A stretch of 64,000 bases of DNA from an uncultured Clostridia bacterium (GCA_947627005.1 CANQUJ010000006.1:49182-113181), one strand, 5' to 3'; counted from the stretch's first letter, positions 35,382-44,290 are shown. Notes: generated from the sequence alone by a model not told the origin. Made by a program: numbers and translations.

Positions 35382-36128
35382 TCAGCCCTTTCGCGACAGG
35401 CAAAACGATTCGCCGTCGGCGCAGATTTGCGATATTTTTCCGTCTTTGAGGGAATACGCCTCGCCGAAGACGGTCGTTTTTTCGCCGTCGATATAGATAT
35501 AACCGCCGTCGTTAAGGGCGATTATCTCACCCTCGAAGCTGTCGGCAAGGGCGATATCTTCGACAAACCGCAGGCCGTCTAATTCAACGCCCCGGAAATA
35601 TTGAAAATGCGGGAGAATGTTGACGTCGGTTATCCCGAGGCCGGAAAGCCTGCGGTTATAGTTCGGGTCGGTCGCCTCGCCCTCAAGCTCGGGGCAGGAA
35701 TAGACGTTTTCGGCGCAGTTCATCGAGCCGGCGCTCAGCGCGAGAATAACCCCGCCGAAGCCCGCCAGGCGCTCTTTAAGGCGGATGGCTTTCATAAATT
35801 TGTTTTGAGTCGGCACATGGCCGCCGACGAACAAAAGAACGTCGGTTTTAGAGATTTCGTCGGCCGCTTCGGGGTTTCTGCCGTCGCATATCGCGATTTT
35901 TGAAACGCCGAGGCCGCTTAGTTTAAACGCGTTTTTAAAGCAATAAAGCGTAAGGTCGTTGGCCGCGAAGTCTTCCGGGTCGGCCGAAATAAGAAGGACT
36001 GTCGCGCTTCTTGGCCAAATCGCCTTGATTTTTTTGAGCATGCCGTTCGATTCAAACAGCGGGGCAGGAACCCTTGCGCCGTTTTCTATCGCGCAGCCGC
36101 CGAGATCGCTCGCCAATATCGCTTTCAT
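35382..36128 (-). CDS. Peptidase S51 (dipeptidase E-like) family protein
   Basis: A 248-residue protein with a class I glutamine-amidotransferase-like fold. The nucleophile elbow is LALSAGSMNCAENVY (Ser at residue ~137), preceded by LLFVGGHVPTQNKFM and followed by ILPHFQYFRGVEL. Family members cut Asp-X dipeptides or act as related serine peptidases. It starts at ATG 36128. Divergence in the catalytic His region makes the exact specificity uncertain. It is a single-gene unit between terminator regions. Confidence 0.8.
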   Translation of the reverse strand: MKAILASDLGGCAIENGARVPAPLFESNGMLKKIKAIWPRSATVLLISADPEDFAANDLTLYCFKNAFKLSGLGVSKIAICDGRNPEAADEISKTDVLLFVGGHVPTQNKFMKAIRLKERLAGFGGVILALSAGSMNCAENVYSCPELEGEATDPNYNRRLSGLGITDVNILPHFQYFRGVELDGLRFVEDIALADSFEGEIIALNDGGYIYIDGEKTTVFGEAYSLKDGKISQICADGESFCLSRKG

Positions 36129-36147
36129 AAAATCGCCCCCGAATCAA

Positions 36148-36243
36148 TTTATTAGAGGTTAGAGGATAGAGGTTGAATTTTATGATTTTCGGCGATTTCT
36201 ATCTTTCTATCTTCTAATCTCTATCTTCAAATTTCTATCTTCT
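36148..36243. repeat. Inverted-arm element, locus 4 (degenerate)
   Basis: The left arm is TTAGAGGTTAGAGGATAGAGG. The core ATTTTATGATTTTCGGCGATTTCTATC is followed by a right arm of TTCTATCTTCTAATCTCTATC units. It is a diverged version of the other loci and lies just beyond the purine-permease terminator. Confidence 0.6.
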
Positions 36244-36277
36244 AAAAACGCCGCTCCCCCGATAAGAGAGAGCGGCG
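36244..36277 (-). terminator. Intrinsic terminator after the purine permease gene
   Basis: On the minus strand CGCCGCTC (36277-36270) pairs with GAGCGGCG (36256-36249), followed by TTTTTAG. Confidence 0.75.
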
Positions 36278-36289
36278 CTTTCGCTTGTT

Positions 36290-37738
36290 TTAGATAGCGA
36301 GGAAGAACTTTACGAGGAAGATCGCGGAGATCACATAGGTGAGGACCGAAATATCCTTGAACTTGCCGGTGCAGAGCTTGATGACGGTGTAGGTAATAAG
36401 GCCGAGGCCGATACCGTGGCCGATCGAGCCGGAAATAGGCATCGCAAGAAGCATGATGAACACAGGCGCTGCGATGGAGATATCCGAAAGGTCGATGTTC
36501 TTAAGCCCGCCGAGCATCAGTATGCCGACGTAGATAAGGGCGGCCGAGGTTGCGGCTGCGGGGATTATCGCGGCGATAGGGCTGATGAACATGCAAGCGA
36601 GGAAGAGAATACCGGTGGTAAGAGCGGTAAGACCGGTTCTGCCGCCGGCCTCAACGCCGGAAGCGGATTCGACGAAGGTGGTAACGGTAGAGGTGCCGGT
36701 GCAGGCCCCGACTACGGTACCGACGGCGTCGGAAAGAAGGGTCTCGCGCATCTGGGGCATATTGCCCTCTTTGTCGACCATATTGGCGCGGTTCGCGGTC
36801 GCGATAACGGTTCCGATAGTGTCGAACATATCAATGATGCAGAAGGTGATGATAAGAATGATAACGGTTCCCCAACCGATCGAGAAGAGGGTCGAGAAAT
36901 TGAACTTGAAGAGAGTGGTCTTGGCCATATCGCCGAACGGAGGCAGCCAGCTCGCGGTCGCCAAAGAGGCGAACGGATTGTTGCCGAGGATAAACTGGCC
37001 GATCCAGTTGATGACCGAAGCGCCGAGCATGCCGATCAGAACCGCGCCTTTGACTTTATAATACGCGAGAACGATGATCGCGAAGAGGCCGATGAACATA
37101 GTGATAACGTAAAGCACCATAGTCGACCAATATTCGCCGAGGGCTTCTTTTGCGGAGCTTGCGGCGAGAGCGCCGAAGAAGTCGCGCATGACGTAGTGTT
37201 CGTTCGACGCGCCTACGCCAGCGTTAGAGCCGAAGCCGATGTTCATGAGCATAAGACCGATGCCGGGGCCGATGCCGAGGCGGACGCCGAGAGGGATAGC
37301 CTCGACGATCTTCTGTCTGATATTGAATACCGAGAGAAGAAGGAAGATAACGCCCTCGATGAGGATGATGCAGAGACCGGCCTGAAGACCGACAAGCATC
37401 GAGCAGCCCGCGGCGCCGGCGATCTGCGCGATAACTACCGCGAAGTATGAGTTAAGGCCCATACCCGGGGCAAGCGCAAAAGGCTTGTTCGCTAAGAACG
37501 CCATGCAGAACATCGCAACGGCAGAGGCGAGACACGTCGCCATAAAAACGCCGTTCCATGCGGCCGTTCCGTCTTCACCGAAGCCGCCGAACGCGCCTTG
37601 GCCGAATCCTACGATAAGGTTCGGGTTAAGGGCGATTATGTAGGCCATCGTCATGAAGGTGGTTAAGCCCGCAACAATTTCGGTTCTGACATTGGTGCCG
37701 TTTTCTTTGAGCTTGAAAACTTTTTCCATTTTTGTCAA
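36290..37738 (-). CDS. NCS2-family purine (adenine/guanine/hypoxanthine) permease
   Basis: A 482-residue multi-helix transporter. It contains the AzgA-type segments TEIVAGLTTFMTMAYIIALNP, FALAPGMGLNSYFA and GACTGTSTVTTFVESASGVEAGGRTGLT. It imports purine bases by proton symport. It starts at ATG 37738 behind AAAGG. A strong promoter ~90 bases upstream leaves a leader with some pairing potential, but I could not recognise a purine riboswitch in it. Confidence 0.92.
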   Translation of the reverse strand: MTKMEKVFKLKENGTNVRTEIVAGLTTFMTMAYIIALNPNLIVGFGQGAFGGFGEDGTAAWNGVFMATCLASAVAMFCMAFLANKPFALAPGMGLNSYFAVVIAQIAGAAGCSMLVGLQAGLCIILIEGVIFLLLSVFNIRQKIVEAIPLGVRLGIGPGIGLMLMNIGFGSNAGVGASNEHYVMRDFFGALAASSAKEALGEYWSTMVLYVITMFIGLFAIIVLAYYKVKGAVLIGMLGASVINWIGQFILGNNPFASLATASWLPPFGDMAKTTLFKFNFSTLFSIGWGTVIILIITFCIIDMFDTIGTVIATANRANMVDKEGNMPQMRETLLSDAVGTVVGACTGTSTVTTFVESASGVEAGGRTGLTALTTGILFLACMFISPIAAIIPAAATSAALIYVGILMLGGLKNIDLSDISIAAPVFIMLLAMPISGSIGHGIGLGLITYTVIKLCTGKFKDISVLTYVISAIFLVKFFLAI

Positions 37739-37827
37739 TCCTTTCTTTTGCGCGGAATGATCTTGCGTGAATCAAAGCCGCGATTTGTAATACCCCGGAC
37801 GACCCGCCCGAAGTAATACATATTTAT

Positions 37828-37856
37828 ATAGTAAGCCTTTCGGCGAAAAATGTCAA
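37828..37856 (-). promoter_or_regulatory. Purine permease promoter
   Basis: On the minus strand TTGACA (37856-37851), 17 bases, TACTAT (37833-37828). The leader to the start codon is about 83 bases. Confidence 0.75.
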
Positions 37857-37924
37857 CCTATTACGGAAAATTTTAACTGCCAAATTTGCGGCCCAAAAAC
37901 TGATTATTTTGTCCAAGGGCGAAT

Positions 37925-37965
37925 AGAAGGCAGAAAACAGATGGCAGAAATCAGAAATCGGAAGC
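37925..37965. repeat. Short CAGAAATCAGA arm
   Basis: GAAGGCAGAAAACAGATGGCAGAAATCAG-like units with no core or opposite arm. It is probably a truncated inverted-arm element. Confidence 0.5.
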
Positions 37966-37982
37966 GGATATTTTGTACCGTC

Positions 37983-38011
37983 TTGCTTTTTTTAAAATTC
38001 CATGCTATAAT
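37983..38011 (+). promoter_or_regulatory. Promoter of the 38077-43153 gene run
   Basis: TTGCTT (37983-37988), 17 bases, TATAAT (38006-38011), ahead of the membrane protein gene and probably of the whole proline gene run, since no terminator is seen until 43155. Confidence 0.7.
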
Positions 38012-38076
38012 AATTTCCGATTTTAATACCGTTTTGGGCTTTTGGCGCAAAGCGGCGCGAAAGGAAGAGTTTTTAT

Positions 38077-38514
38077 ATGACGCTATCCGCCGCAGCGGCA
38101 GATTTACGCAGCCGCTTCACCCCTATGCCGATGAACCTTCACCTCGGGTTCTGCATTTTCGCAACAGCGGTCTTTCTGATAATATATTTTCGCCGCAAAA
38201 CCGCGTCGTCGCTTATTTGGGCGACCATCTGCGACGCTACCCTTATTCTCCAGTTTTATAACGACTCCAAGACAGCGCTCGCGGTCGGGATCTGCGAAAT
38301 AGTTCTATTCGCCATTCTCATATGGGTCTCGCTCGGCGAATATAAAGAGCGCAAACGCAAAAAGTCCGCGAAAGAAAACGGCCCCGGGTCCGAGGGCGAA
38401 GACCGCGACGACCTTTCGGATATCGACAAAATAGTCAAGAGCGAGATGCAAAACATCTCCGACGGCGGCTCGGAAGACGTTATCCGCAACGCGTTCGAGG
38501 ACGATAAGCTGTGA
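38077..38514 (+). CDS. Hypothetical membrane protein
   Basis: A 145-residue protein from ATG 38077 behind AAAGGAAGAG. Two or three hydrophobic segments (residues ~22-40, ~45-58 and ~66-86) are followed by a basic stretch (KERKRKKSAKE) and an acidic cytoplasmic tail. No family is recognised. Its last bases overlap the GTG start of the dehydrogenase gene, so they are translationally coupled. Confidence 0.65.
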   Translation: MTLSAAAADLRSRFTPMPMNLHLGFCIFATAVFLIIYFRRKTASSLIWATICDATLILQFYNDSKTALAVGICEIVLFAILIWVSLGEYKERKRKKSAKENGPGSEGEDRDDLSDIDKIVKSEMQNISDGGSEDVIRNAFEDDKL

Positions 38515-39470
38515 AAAAGGCCGTTATTTTAGACGCCGCGACGGTCACCGACGGCGACGTTTCGCTAAGCCCACTGACTTCGCTCTGCGAAACCGAGGTA
38601 TACGACTTCACGAAGCCCGAAGAAGTCGCCGAAAGGGTCGGCGAGGCGGAGATAGTTCTGACCAACAAATGCCTCATCTCCCGCGAGGTCTTTGAAAAAT
38701 GCCCTAATCTTCGGTTCGTCGGCGTTTTCGCGACGGGGTATAACAACGTGGATATCGAGGCCGCAAAAGAGCGCGGCGCCGTCGTTTCAAACGTCCCGGG
38801 GTATTCTACCGCTTCGGTCGCGCAGCACACCTTCGCCCTTATTCTTCATCACTATTCGAGCGTTTCAAAATACGCCGACTACACTTCCGGCGGCGAATGG
38901 TGCTATTCCAAGCTGTTTACACACTTCGGCCCCCCGCTGTATGAACTTTGCGGCAAAACGATCGGGATTGTCGGCTACGGCGCGATCGGAAAGGCGGTTG
39001 CAAAGATAGCCTCGGCCTTCGGAATGAAGATAGCTGTATATACCCGAACCCCGCCGAAGGGCGAAGAAGGAATCGAGCTCGTCGGGCTCGAAGAGCTTCT
39101 TAAGCGGTCGGATATAGTCACGCTGCACTGCCCTCTTACCCCGCAGACCGAAAAGCTTATAAACGAGCGCACCCTTTCGCTTGTGAAGCCCTCGGCGATT
39201 CTTATAAACACCTCGCGCGGGGGCGTAGTCGACGAAGCGGCGATAAGGGCGGCTCTCGATAACGACAAGCTCGCGGCATACGGCGCCGACGTTTTGACCG
39301 TCGAGCCGATGAGAAAGGACTGCCCCCTTTTGGGCGCGAAGAACTGTTATATTACCCCGCATATAGCCTGGGCGCCGCTTGAAACGCGGGTTAGGCTTAT
39401 AGGGCTCGTCAAAGAGAATTTAGAGGCGTATCTTTGCGGAGCGCCGAAAAACAACGTTGCAAAGCGGTGA
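38511..39470 (+). CDS. D-2-hydroxyacid dehydrogenase (NAD-binding)
   Basis: A 319-residue enzyme starting at GTG 38511, overlapping the previous stop by four bases. The Rossmann motif is GKTIGIVGYGAIGKAVAKIA (residues ~145-164). The catalytic residues lie in NTSRGGVVDE (Arg), ADVLTVEP (Glu) and TPHIAWAP (His). The layout resembles glycerate dehydrogenase/hydroxypyruvate reductase. The 2-oxoacid substrate cannot be read from sequence. Position before proB may be incidental or may link it to amino acid metabolism. Confidence 0.88.
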   Translation: MKKAVILDAATVTDGDVSLSPLTSLCETEVYDFTKPEEVAERVGEAEIVLTNKCLISREVFEKCPNLRFVGVFATGYNNVDIEAAKERGAVVSNVPGYSTASVAQHTFALILHHYSSVSKYADYTSGGEWCYSKLFTHFGPPLYELCGKTIGIVGYGAIGKAVAKIASAFGMKIAVYTRTPPKGEEGIELVGLEELLKRSDIVTLHCPLTPQTEKLINERTLSLVKPSAILINTSRGGVVDEAAIRAALDNDKLAAYGADVLTVEPMRKDCPLLGAKNCYITPHIAWAPLETRVRLIGLVKENLEAYLCGAPKNNVAKR

Positions 39471-39474
39471 TATT

Positions 39475-40263
39475 ATGAAAAACAAAAAGCGAGTGGTCGT
39501 CAAGGTGGGGACTTCTACCCTTACCCACGCGACCGGAAGCTTTAACATAAGGCACCTTGAAAGCCTTGTCAAGACCGTTTCGGACATAAGAAATTCCGGC
39601 GTAGAGATAATTTTGGTCTCGTCCGGCGCCATCGGCCTCGGAATGGCCAAGCTCGGACTCAGGGAGCGCCCGAAGGACACCCCGACCAAACAGGCCTGCG
39701 CAGCGGTCGGGCAGTGCGAGCTTATGAATATGTACGACCGCCTTTTCGGCGACTACAACATCACCGTCGCGCAGGTTTTGCTTACTAAATACGTTCTTTC
39801 GGACGAACGCAAAGAAAACGTGGTCAACGCGCTTGAAAGAATTATCGCCTCCGGCGCGATACCGATAGTCAACGAAAACGACGTCGTCGCGATAGACGAG
39901 CTTGAGCTCGAAGTCGGCGAAAACGACAGCCTTGCCGCGATAGTTTCGGTGTTGACCGGCGCGGACCTTTTGATCATTATGTCCGACATCGACGGGCTTT
40001 ACGACGGCGACCCTAAGGCCAACCCCGGCGCTAAGCTTATTTCGCGGGTCGAAAATATTTCCGGAGAGATAGAAAGATACGCCTCGGGTGCGGGAACGCA
40101 GCTTGGAACCGGCGGAATGGCGACAAAGATAAAGGCCGCCAAAATCGCCAACGCGAGCGGGATAGATATGCTTATAATCAACGGCGCGAGGGCGGAAAAT
40201 CTTTACGACGTTTTTGACGGCAGGATAATCGGAACGCTTTTCGCCGCCGGGGAGAAAAACTGA
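39475..40263 (+). CDS. proB: Glutamate 5-kinase
   Basis: A 262-residue amino acid kinase that phosphorylates glutamate for proline synthesis. RVVVKVGTSTLTH at the N-terminus, VSSGAIGLGMAKLGL, NENDVVAIDELE, GDNDSL-like GENDSLAAIVSVL and GTGGMATKIKAAKIA are all present. It starts at ATG 39475; an in-frame TTG 39457 lies inside the preceding gene and is unlikely. It lacks the C-terminal PUA domain of the ~365-residue forms, as in many Clostridia. It forms an operon with proA. Confidence 0.93.
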   Translation: MKNKKRVVVKVGTSTLTHATGSFNIRHLESLVKTVSDIRNSGVEIILVSSGAIGLGMAKLGLRERPKDTPTKQACAAVGQCELMNMYDRLFGDYNITVAQVLLTKYVLSDERKENVVNALERIIASGAIPIVNENDVVAIDELELEVGENDSLAAIVSVLTGADLLIIMSDIDGLYDGDPKANPGAKLISRVENISGEIERYASGAGTQLGTGGMATKIKAAKIANASGIDMLIINGARAENLYDVFDGRIIGTLFAAGEKN

Positions 40264-40264
40264 T

Positions 40265-40774
40265 ATGACTATCACTACCGAACGGCTTGAAATCAGGCGT
40301 TTTGAGCCGAGCGACGCCGAAGACCTTCACGAGATTCTCGGCGACGCCGAGACGATGAAATTTTTGGAACCGCCGTTTTCAAAAGAGCAGACCAAGGAAT
40401 TTCTGAACAGCTTCTGCATCAAAAAGCAGGGCGCGCTTGCGGCTAAGCTTAAAGGCGGAAAGGTGATCGGATATATCCTCTTTAACCCGACCTCGCCCGG
40501 GACTTATGAGCTCGGGTGGGTGTTCAACCGCGCGTTTTGGCGAAAAGGCTATGCCTTTGAAGCGCTTTCGGCGATAATAGATTACGGATTCAGGGAGCTT
40601 TCGGTCAAAAAATTCATCGCCGAGACCACCGACCCGATCAGGTCGGTCGGGCTGATGAAAAAACTCGGAATGAGGCGGGAAGGGTCGATGATCACCACCG
40701 ACTCATACGGAAATACGGCCGAAATGTTTTTATACGAACTTACCGACAGTGAATTGAGGTGCGATGATGTTTGA
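40265..40774 (+). CDS. GNAT acetyltransferase (RimJ/RimL type) inside the proline operon
   Basis: A 169-residue protein. It has the RimJ/L-type start TERLEIRRFEPSDAEDLHEIL, then YELGWVFNRAFWRKGYAFEALSAIIDYGF for acetyl-CoA binding and SVGLMKKLGMRREGSM. Family members acetylate ribosomal protein N-termini or small molecules. ATG 40265 follows the proB stop (40261-40263) by one base, and its end overlaps proA by eleven bases, so it is embedded in the proB-proA operon. The substrate is unknown. Confidence 0.85.
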   Translation: MTITTERLEIRRFEPSDAEDLHEILGDAETMKFLEPPFSKEQTKEFLNSFCIKKQGALAAKLKGGKVIGYILFNPTSPGTYELGWVFNRAFWRKGYAFEALSAIIDYGFRELSVKKFIAETTDPIRSVGLMKKLGMRREGSMITTDSYGNTAEMFLYELTDSELRCDDV

Positions 40775-42017
40775 CTTTGAACCGATAGGAATTAAGGCTA
40801 AAGAAGCCTCGCGAGAGCTTTCAAAGGCCGAGAGCGGACGAAAAAACGAGGCGCTCGCGCTTATCGCCGAAAAGCTTGTAGAGCAAAAGCGCGCGATAAT
40901 CGACCGCAACCGGGCCGACGTTAAAGCGGCCGAGGCGAAGGGGATCAAAAGCTCGCTTGTAGACAGGCTTTATCTCAACGAAAAGCGGATCGAGGGGATA
41001 GCCGAAGGGGTCGAAAAGGTCATCTCGCTTACCGACCCGGTCGGGGAAATAGTATCCGGCGAGACGAGGCCGAACGGACTTAGAGTAAGAAAAATTCGCG
41101 TCCCGCTCGGGGTGGTCGGGATAATATACGAATCCCGCCCGAACGTGACGGTCGACGCGGCCGCTTTGTGTTTAAAATCCGGCAACGCGGCGGTTCTTCG
41201 CGGGGGGAGCGACGCCCTTAACACCAACGTTTTCATCGCCGAAATCATGCGAAGCTGCATAGAAAAGGCGGGGCTTCCGGCCGACTGCGTTCAGCTTTTG
41301 GGGGACTCGTCGAGGGACTCGGCTAACGCGATGATGAAAGCGAGGGGCTATATCGACGTTTTGATTCCGAGGGGCGGCGCGGGGCTTATCAAAAGCTGCG
41401 TCGAAAATTCAACCGTCCCGGTTATCGAGACCGGCGTCGGGAACTGCCACATATACGTCGACTCGGCCGCGAATATAAACACAGCGATAGATATAATCGA
41501 CAATGCAAAGACCCAGCGCCCCGGCGTTTGCAACGCCTGCGAGACTGTCCTTTTGCACCGCGACATCGCCGAAGAGATCCTCCCGAAGCTTAAAAAGCGG
41601 CTGGATCTTCATAAAGTTGAGATCCGCGGCTGCGAGATCACAAAGATGATCCTCGGCGACTGCGTAGTCCCCGCGACCGAAGAGGACTGGGCGACCGAAT
41701 ATTTGGACTATATCCTTGCGGTTAAGGTAGTAGACAATATCTACGAGGCGATAGACCACATAAGAAAATACTCTACCGGCCATTCCGAGTGCATCGTTAC
41801 CGACAGCCTTCCGGCGGCGGAGGAGTTTCAGAACGACATCGACTCCGCGGCGGTATACGTCAACGCCTCGACGAGGTTTACCGACGGCTTCGAGCTCGGC
41901 CTCGGGGCGGAGATAGGGATATCCACCGCAAAGCTTCACGCAAGGGGCCCGATGGGACTTAGAGAGCTTACCACCGTTAAATATCTTATAAGCGGAAACG
42001 GCCAGATAAGGGAATAA
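40764..42017 (+). CDS. proA: Glutamate-5-semialdehyde dehydrogenase
   Basis: A 417-residue enzyme of family length that reduces glutamyl 5-phosphate to the semialdehyde. Signatures are GVVGIIYESRPNVTVDAAALCLKSGNAAVLRGG, the catalytic-Cys region PGVCNACETVLLH and the C-terminal TRFTDGFELGLGAEIGISTAKLHARGPMG. It starts at ATG 40764 behind GAGGTG inside the GNAT gene. With proB it makes the proline precursor; proC is not in the window. Confidence 0.95.
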   Translation: MMFDFEPIGIKAKEASRELSKAESGRKNEALALIAEKLVEQKRAIIDRNRADVKAAEAKGIKSSLVDRLYLNEKRIEGIAEGVEKVISLTDPVGEIVSGETRPNGLRVRKIRVPLGVVGIIYESRPNVTVDAAALCLKSGNAAVLRGGSDALNTNVFIAEIMRSCIEKAGLPADCVQLLGDSSRDSANAMMKARGYIDVLIPRGGAGLIKSCVENSTVPVIETGVGNCHIYVDSAANINTAIDIIDNAKTQRPGVCNACETVLLHRDIAEEILPKLKKRLDLHKVEIRGCEITKMILGDCVVPATEEDWATEYLDYILAVKVVDNIYEAIDHIRKYSTGHSECIVTDSLPAAEEFQNDIDSAAVYVNASTRFTDGFELGLGAEIGISTAKLHARGPMGLRELTTVKYLISGNGQIRE

Positions 42018-42031
42018 AGCGAGGAAAAAAG

Positions 42032-43153
42032 ATGAGCAAGCATAAAAAGAAAAAGAACCGCCCCGAAGATCAAGAGCGGCTTAACGCCGAGGTCTCGGCC
42101 GTAACAGAGGAGATATCCCCTGCCGAGGAAGAGGCTCCCGAAAGTGCAGAAACCCCCGCCGAGGCGGAGGAAATAACCGAGCCCGCAGAAGAGGCTTCGA
42201 CCGAAGCGCCCGCAGAAACTGCCGCAGAGGAAGAATCTTCCGGCGAGGAAAAGGCGGAAGAGGAGAAGAAGGAACCGAAGAAGAAGGAGCGCAGGGAAGA
42301 GAAGTCGGCGGAAAAACAGAAGGCAAAAGCCGAGAAAAAAGAGGAATTTGCGGAGAGGAAAATATCCGAAAGCGAGAATAAGAAGCTTCACGAGAGGTTT
42401 AAGTTCGACTGGGAGCTTGAGGAGAACCTCATCGAAGCCCTCGATGAAGACGCCGCCGAGCTTGCCGAGCCGGAGGAAAACGAGCCCGAGCCGATAGAGG
42501 TCCATACGATAAGTTTTGCGCAGGCCGCGCAGACGGTCTTCGGGCTGTTCGTGCTCGTGTTTTCGATAGTCGGCGTTATCGCCACCGGGTTTAAAATCGC
42601 CGACGTCGTTAAACAGCGAAAAGATAATTCGGCGCAGATAGCCTATTTTGAGGACTTTATAATGCCGCTCGTCGCTTCGGACGCCCCTATTTTCGACGGC
42701 GCGCAGTCTTTGAACGAAGACGTGGTGATCACCGCCGCTTGCTGGGATATAATCTTCAACCCGTCGGTCCACTACGAGTTTTCGGGCGGAGCGTACAGCG
42801 TCTCCTATCTTGACGTCGACAGGCGGATAACCAAGCTTTTCGGCCCGGGGCTTAGCTATACGCACAAAACCGTCGGCGACGTCGACCTGACCTTTGAATA
42901 CGACGAAGATACCGGAATGTACACCATTCCCGCGTATCCGCGCTCGCCGGCATATTTCGCCGATATCGCCGGAATGAGCGAGACCGAGAGCGGAAGCATT
43001 GAGCTTACGGTCTGCTACCGGCTTCCGATTACGAACTGGATAGAATCGGTAGACGCCGTTGAAAAAACGATGATATACACCCTTGTTCCGACCGATTCGG
43101 AATACAACGTAACCGCGATAAGAATCGGCGAAGTTATGAGCGAAGCGAACTGA
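42032..43153 (+). CDS. Membrane-anchored protein with long acidic cytoplasmic arm
   Basis: A 373-residue protein from ATG 42032. Residues 1-~150 are a low-complexity Glu/Ala/Lys/Pro arm, probably unstructured and cytoplasmic. A single helix (TVFGLFVLVFSIVGVIATGF, ~170-190) follows. Then comes a ~180-residue extracytoplasmic domain with beta character and no recognised family. It is the last gene before a strong terminator and is probably cotranscribed with proA. The function is unknown; the layout would suit an envelope scaffold, but that is speculative. Confidence 0.6.
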   Translation: MSKHKKKKNRPEDQERLNAEVSAVTEEISPAEEEAPESAETPAEAEEITEPAEEASTEAPAETAAEEESSGEEKAEEEKKEPKKKERREEKSAEKQKAKAEKKEEFAERKISESENKKLHERFKFDWELEENLIEALDEDAAELAEPEENEPEPIEVHTISFAQAAQTVFGLFVLVFSIVGVIATGFKIADVVKQRKDNSAQIAYFEDFIMPLVASDAPIFDGAQSLNEDVVITAACWDIIFNPSVHYEFSGGAYSVSYLDVDRRITKLFGPGLSYTHKTVGDVDLTFEYDEDTGMYTIPAYPRSPAYFADIAGMSETESGSIELTVCYRLPITNWIESVDAVEKTMIYTLVPTDSEYNVTAIRIGEVMSEAN

Positions 43154-43154
43154 T

Positions 43155-43184
43155 AAAAAAGCAGCCCTTGAGGGCTGCTTTTTT
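43155..43184 (+). terminator. Strong bidirectional terminator
   Basis: AAAAAAGCAGCCCTTGAGGGCTGCTTTTTT is a perfect hairpin with A and T runs. It is the reverse-complement twin of the terminator at 20670-20698 and is likewise joined to repeat arms. Confidence 0.9.
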
Positions 43185-43313
43185 CAGAAATCAGAAATCA
43201 GAGAGTCAGAAATCAGAAGTTAAAAGGATAGAAAGTGCGGAAAATCCAGAAAGTTCATAAAAACAAATCTGTTCTCTGACCTCTGACTTCTGTTATCTGA
43301 CCTCTGACTTCTG
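43185..43313. repeat. Inverted-arm element, locus 5
   Basis: The left arm is CAGAAATCAGAAATCAGAGAG-like (43185-43218). The core (43219-43262) is almost identical to the reverse complement of locus 1. The right arm (43266-43313) has CTGACCTCTGACTTCTGTTA units and ends at the DUF4298 stop codon. Confidence 0.8.
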
Positions 43314-43610
43314 TTATCTGAAGCCGCGCATGCGCGCGAGCGCGGCGGCTTCGTCGGCCATAAGGTCGAAGACCGAATCCTGCGAAAGCACTCCCCTTTT
43401 TAAATCGCGCGGCAAAAGCCCTTTTTCGTCGGCCTCGTAGTCCTCTATCCACTCGCCGGCGTAGTATTCTTTGAGCTTTTCTATTTTCGGCCTAAGCCGG
43501 GAGTATTCGTCGAGCGCCGAATTTAGGCGCGAAAGCGCGGCCTCGGCCTCGTCCAAGATCTCTTCCATCTCTTTTATCCGCTCGATTCTTTTCGATTCTT
43601 CACTCATCAT
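43314..43610 (-). CDS. DUF4298 family protein
   Basis: A 98-residue helical protein from ATG 43610 (MMSEESKRIERIKEMEEILDEAEAAL...), behind GAGGG. The pattern of a charged coil, then YYAGEWIEDYEADEKGLLPRDLKRGVLSQDSVFDLM, fits DUF4298, which often follows flavodoxin-like genes. The start lies within the 3' end of the flavodoxin-like gene, so translation is coupled. The stop codon lies in a repeat arm. The function is unknown. Confidence 0.75.
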   Translation of the reverse strand: MMSEESKRIERIKEMEEILDEAEAALSRLNSALDEYSRLRPKIEKLKEYYAGEWIEDYEADEKGLLPRDLKRGVLSQDSVFDLMADEAAALARMRGFR

Positions 43611-44196
43611 TTTTCCCTCTATGTTCCTGCAGGCTTTCATACAAGCCGTATGTTTGTTGAATCTTGTTGCAGAACTCTATGATTTCATCTTTCCTCTGTT
43701 CCACAGCTTCTTTATACTCCACGGAACATAAACCCAGCCTGTCACAGCATTCGATCTCCATATGCCCGTAAAAATGTTCGATGCTTTCAAAAATACGCTT
43801 ACATTCCCTCATACTTGTTCCGGTTCTTAAAGCCACTACATAACCTCTCTTTCCTGAACTGAATGCCGCATGCGGCTCATGGGTGTTGCACCATGGAGTA
43901 CATCTGTCAATAAAAGCTTTAAACTGCCCCGGAATATCCGCCCAATAAGAAGGCGATACGGATATGATAATATCCGCCCACTCATAGTTTTCGATGATTT
44001 TTTCAATGTCATCATTCAGAACACATTTTGCGGTACGGTGACAAGTCCTGCATCCCTTACAAAAATGAAATTTAAAATCGTCAATACATACGCTTCTGGT
44101 CTCATATCGTTCCATAAGACATTTTGAAACTATATTTACGATTTCCGCTGTTGCTCCGTTTTTTACAGGGCTGCAATTCATTACTAAGGCTTTCAT
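43600..44196 (-). CDS. NAD(P)H-dependent FMN reductase / flavodoxin-like protein
   Basis: A 198-residue flavodoxin-fold protein. The FMN phosphate loop is NCSPVKNGATAEIV (residues ~7-20). A cysteine-rich segment FHFCKGCRTCHRTAKCVLNDD follows, typical of iron-sulfur flavoprotein-like relatives, then ISVSPSYWADIPGQFKAFIDR. It probably reduces quinones, flavins or iron centres. Base composition is more AT-rich than the flanking genes, suggesting transfer. It starts at ATG 44196 behind GGGAGGAAGG and is coupled to the DUF4298 gene. Confidence 0.85.
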   Translation of the reverse strand: MKALVMNCSPVKNGATAEIVNIVSKCLMERYETRSVCIDDFKFHFCKGCRTCHRTAKCVLNDDIEKIIENYEWADIIISVSPSYWADIPGQFKAFIDRCTPWCNTHEPHAAFSSGKRGYVVALRTGTSMRECKRIFESIEHFYGHMEIECCDRLGLCSVEYKEAVEQRKDEIIEFCNKIQQTYGLYESLQEHRGKNDE

Positions 44197-44290
44197 TTAA
44201 TCCTTCCTCCCAAATCCAAATTCTCATAATTCCGATCAATAACAAATTATACCGCAAAGGCGCACCTTTTACTTTCCCTTCGGCGTTGTA

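Noticed and set aside
37739..37827. Purine riboswitch before the NCS2 permease
   Set aside because: The leader is ~83 bases with some pairing but lacks the conserved loops of purine or other riboswitches I know.
38975..39362. Minus-strand frames inside the dehydrogenase gene
   Set aside because: Shadow frames caused by codon bias; the plus frame has all catalytic motifs.
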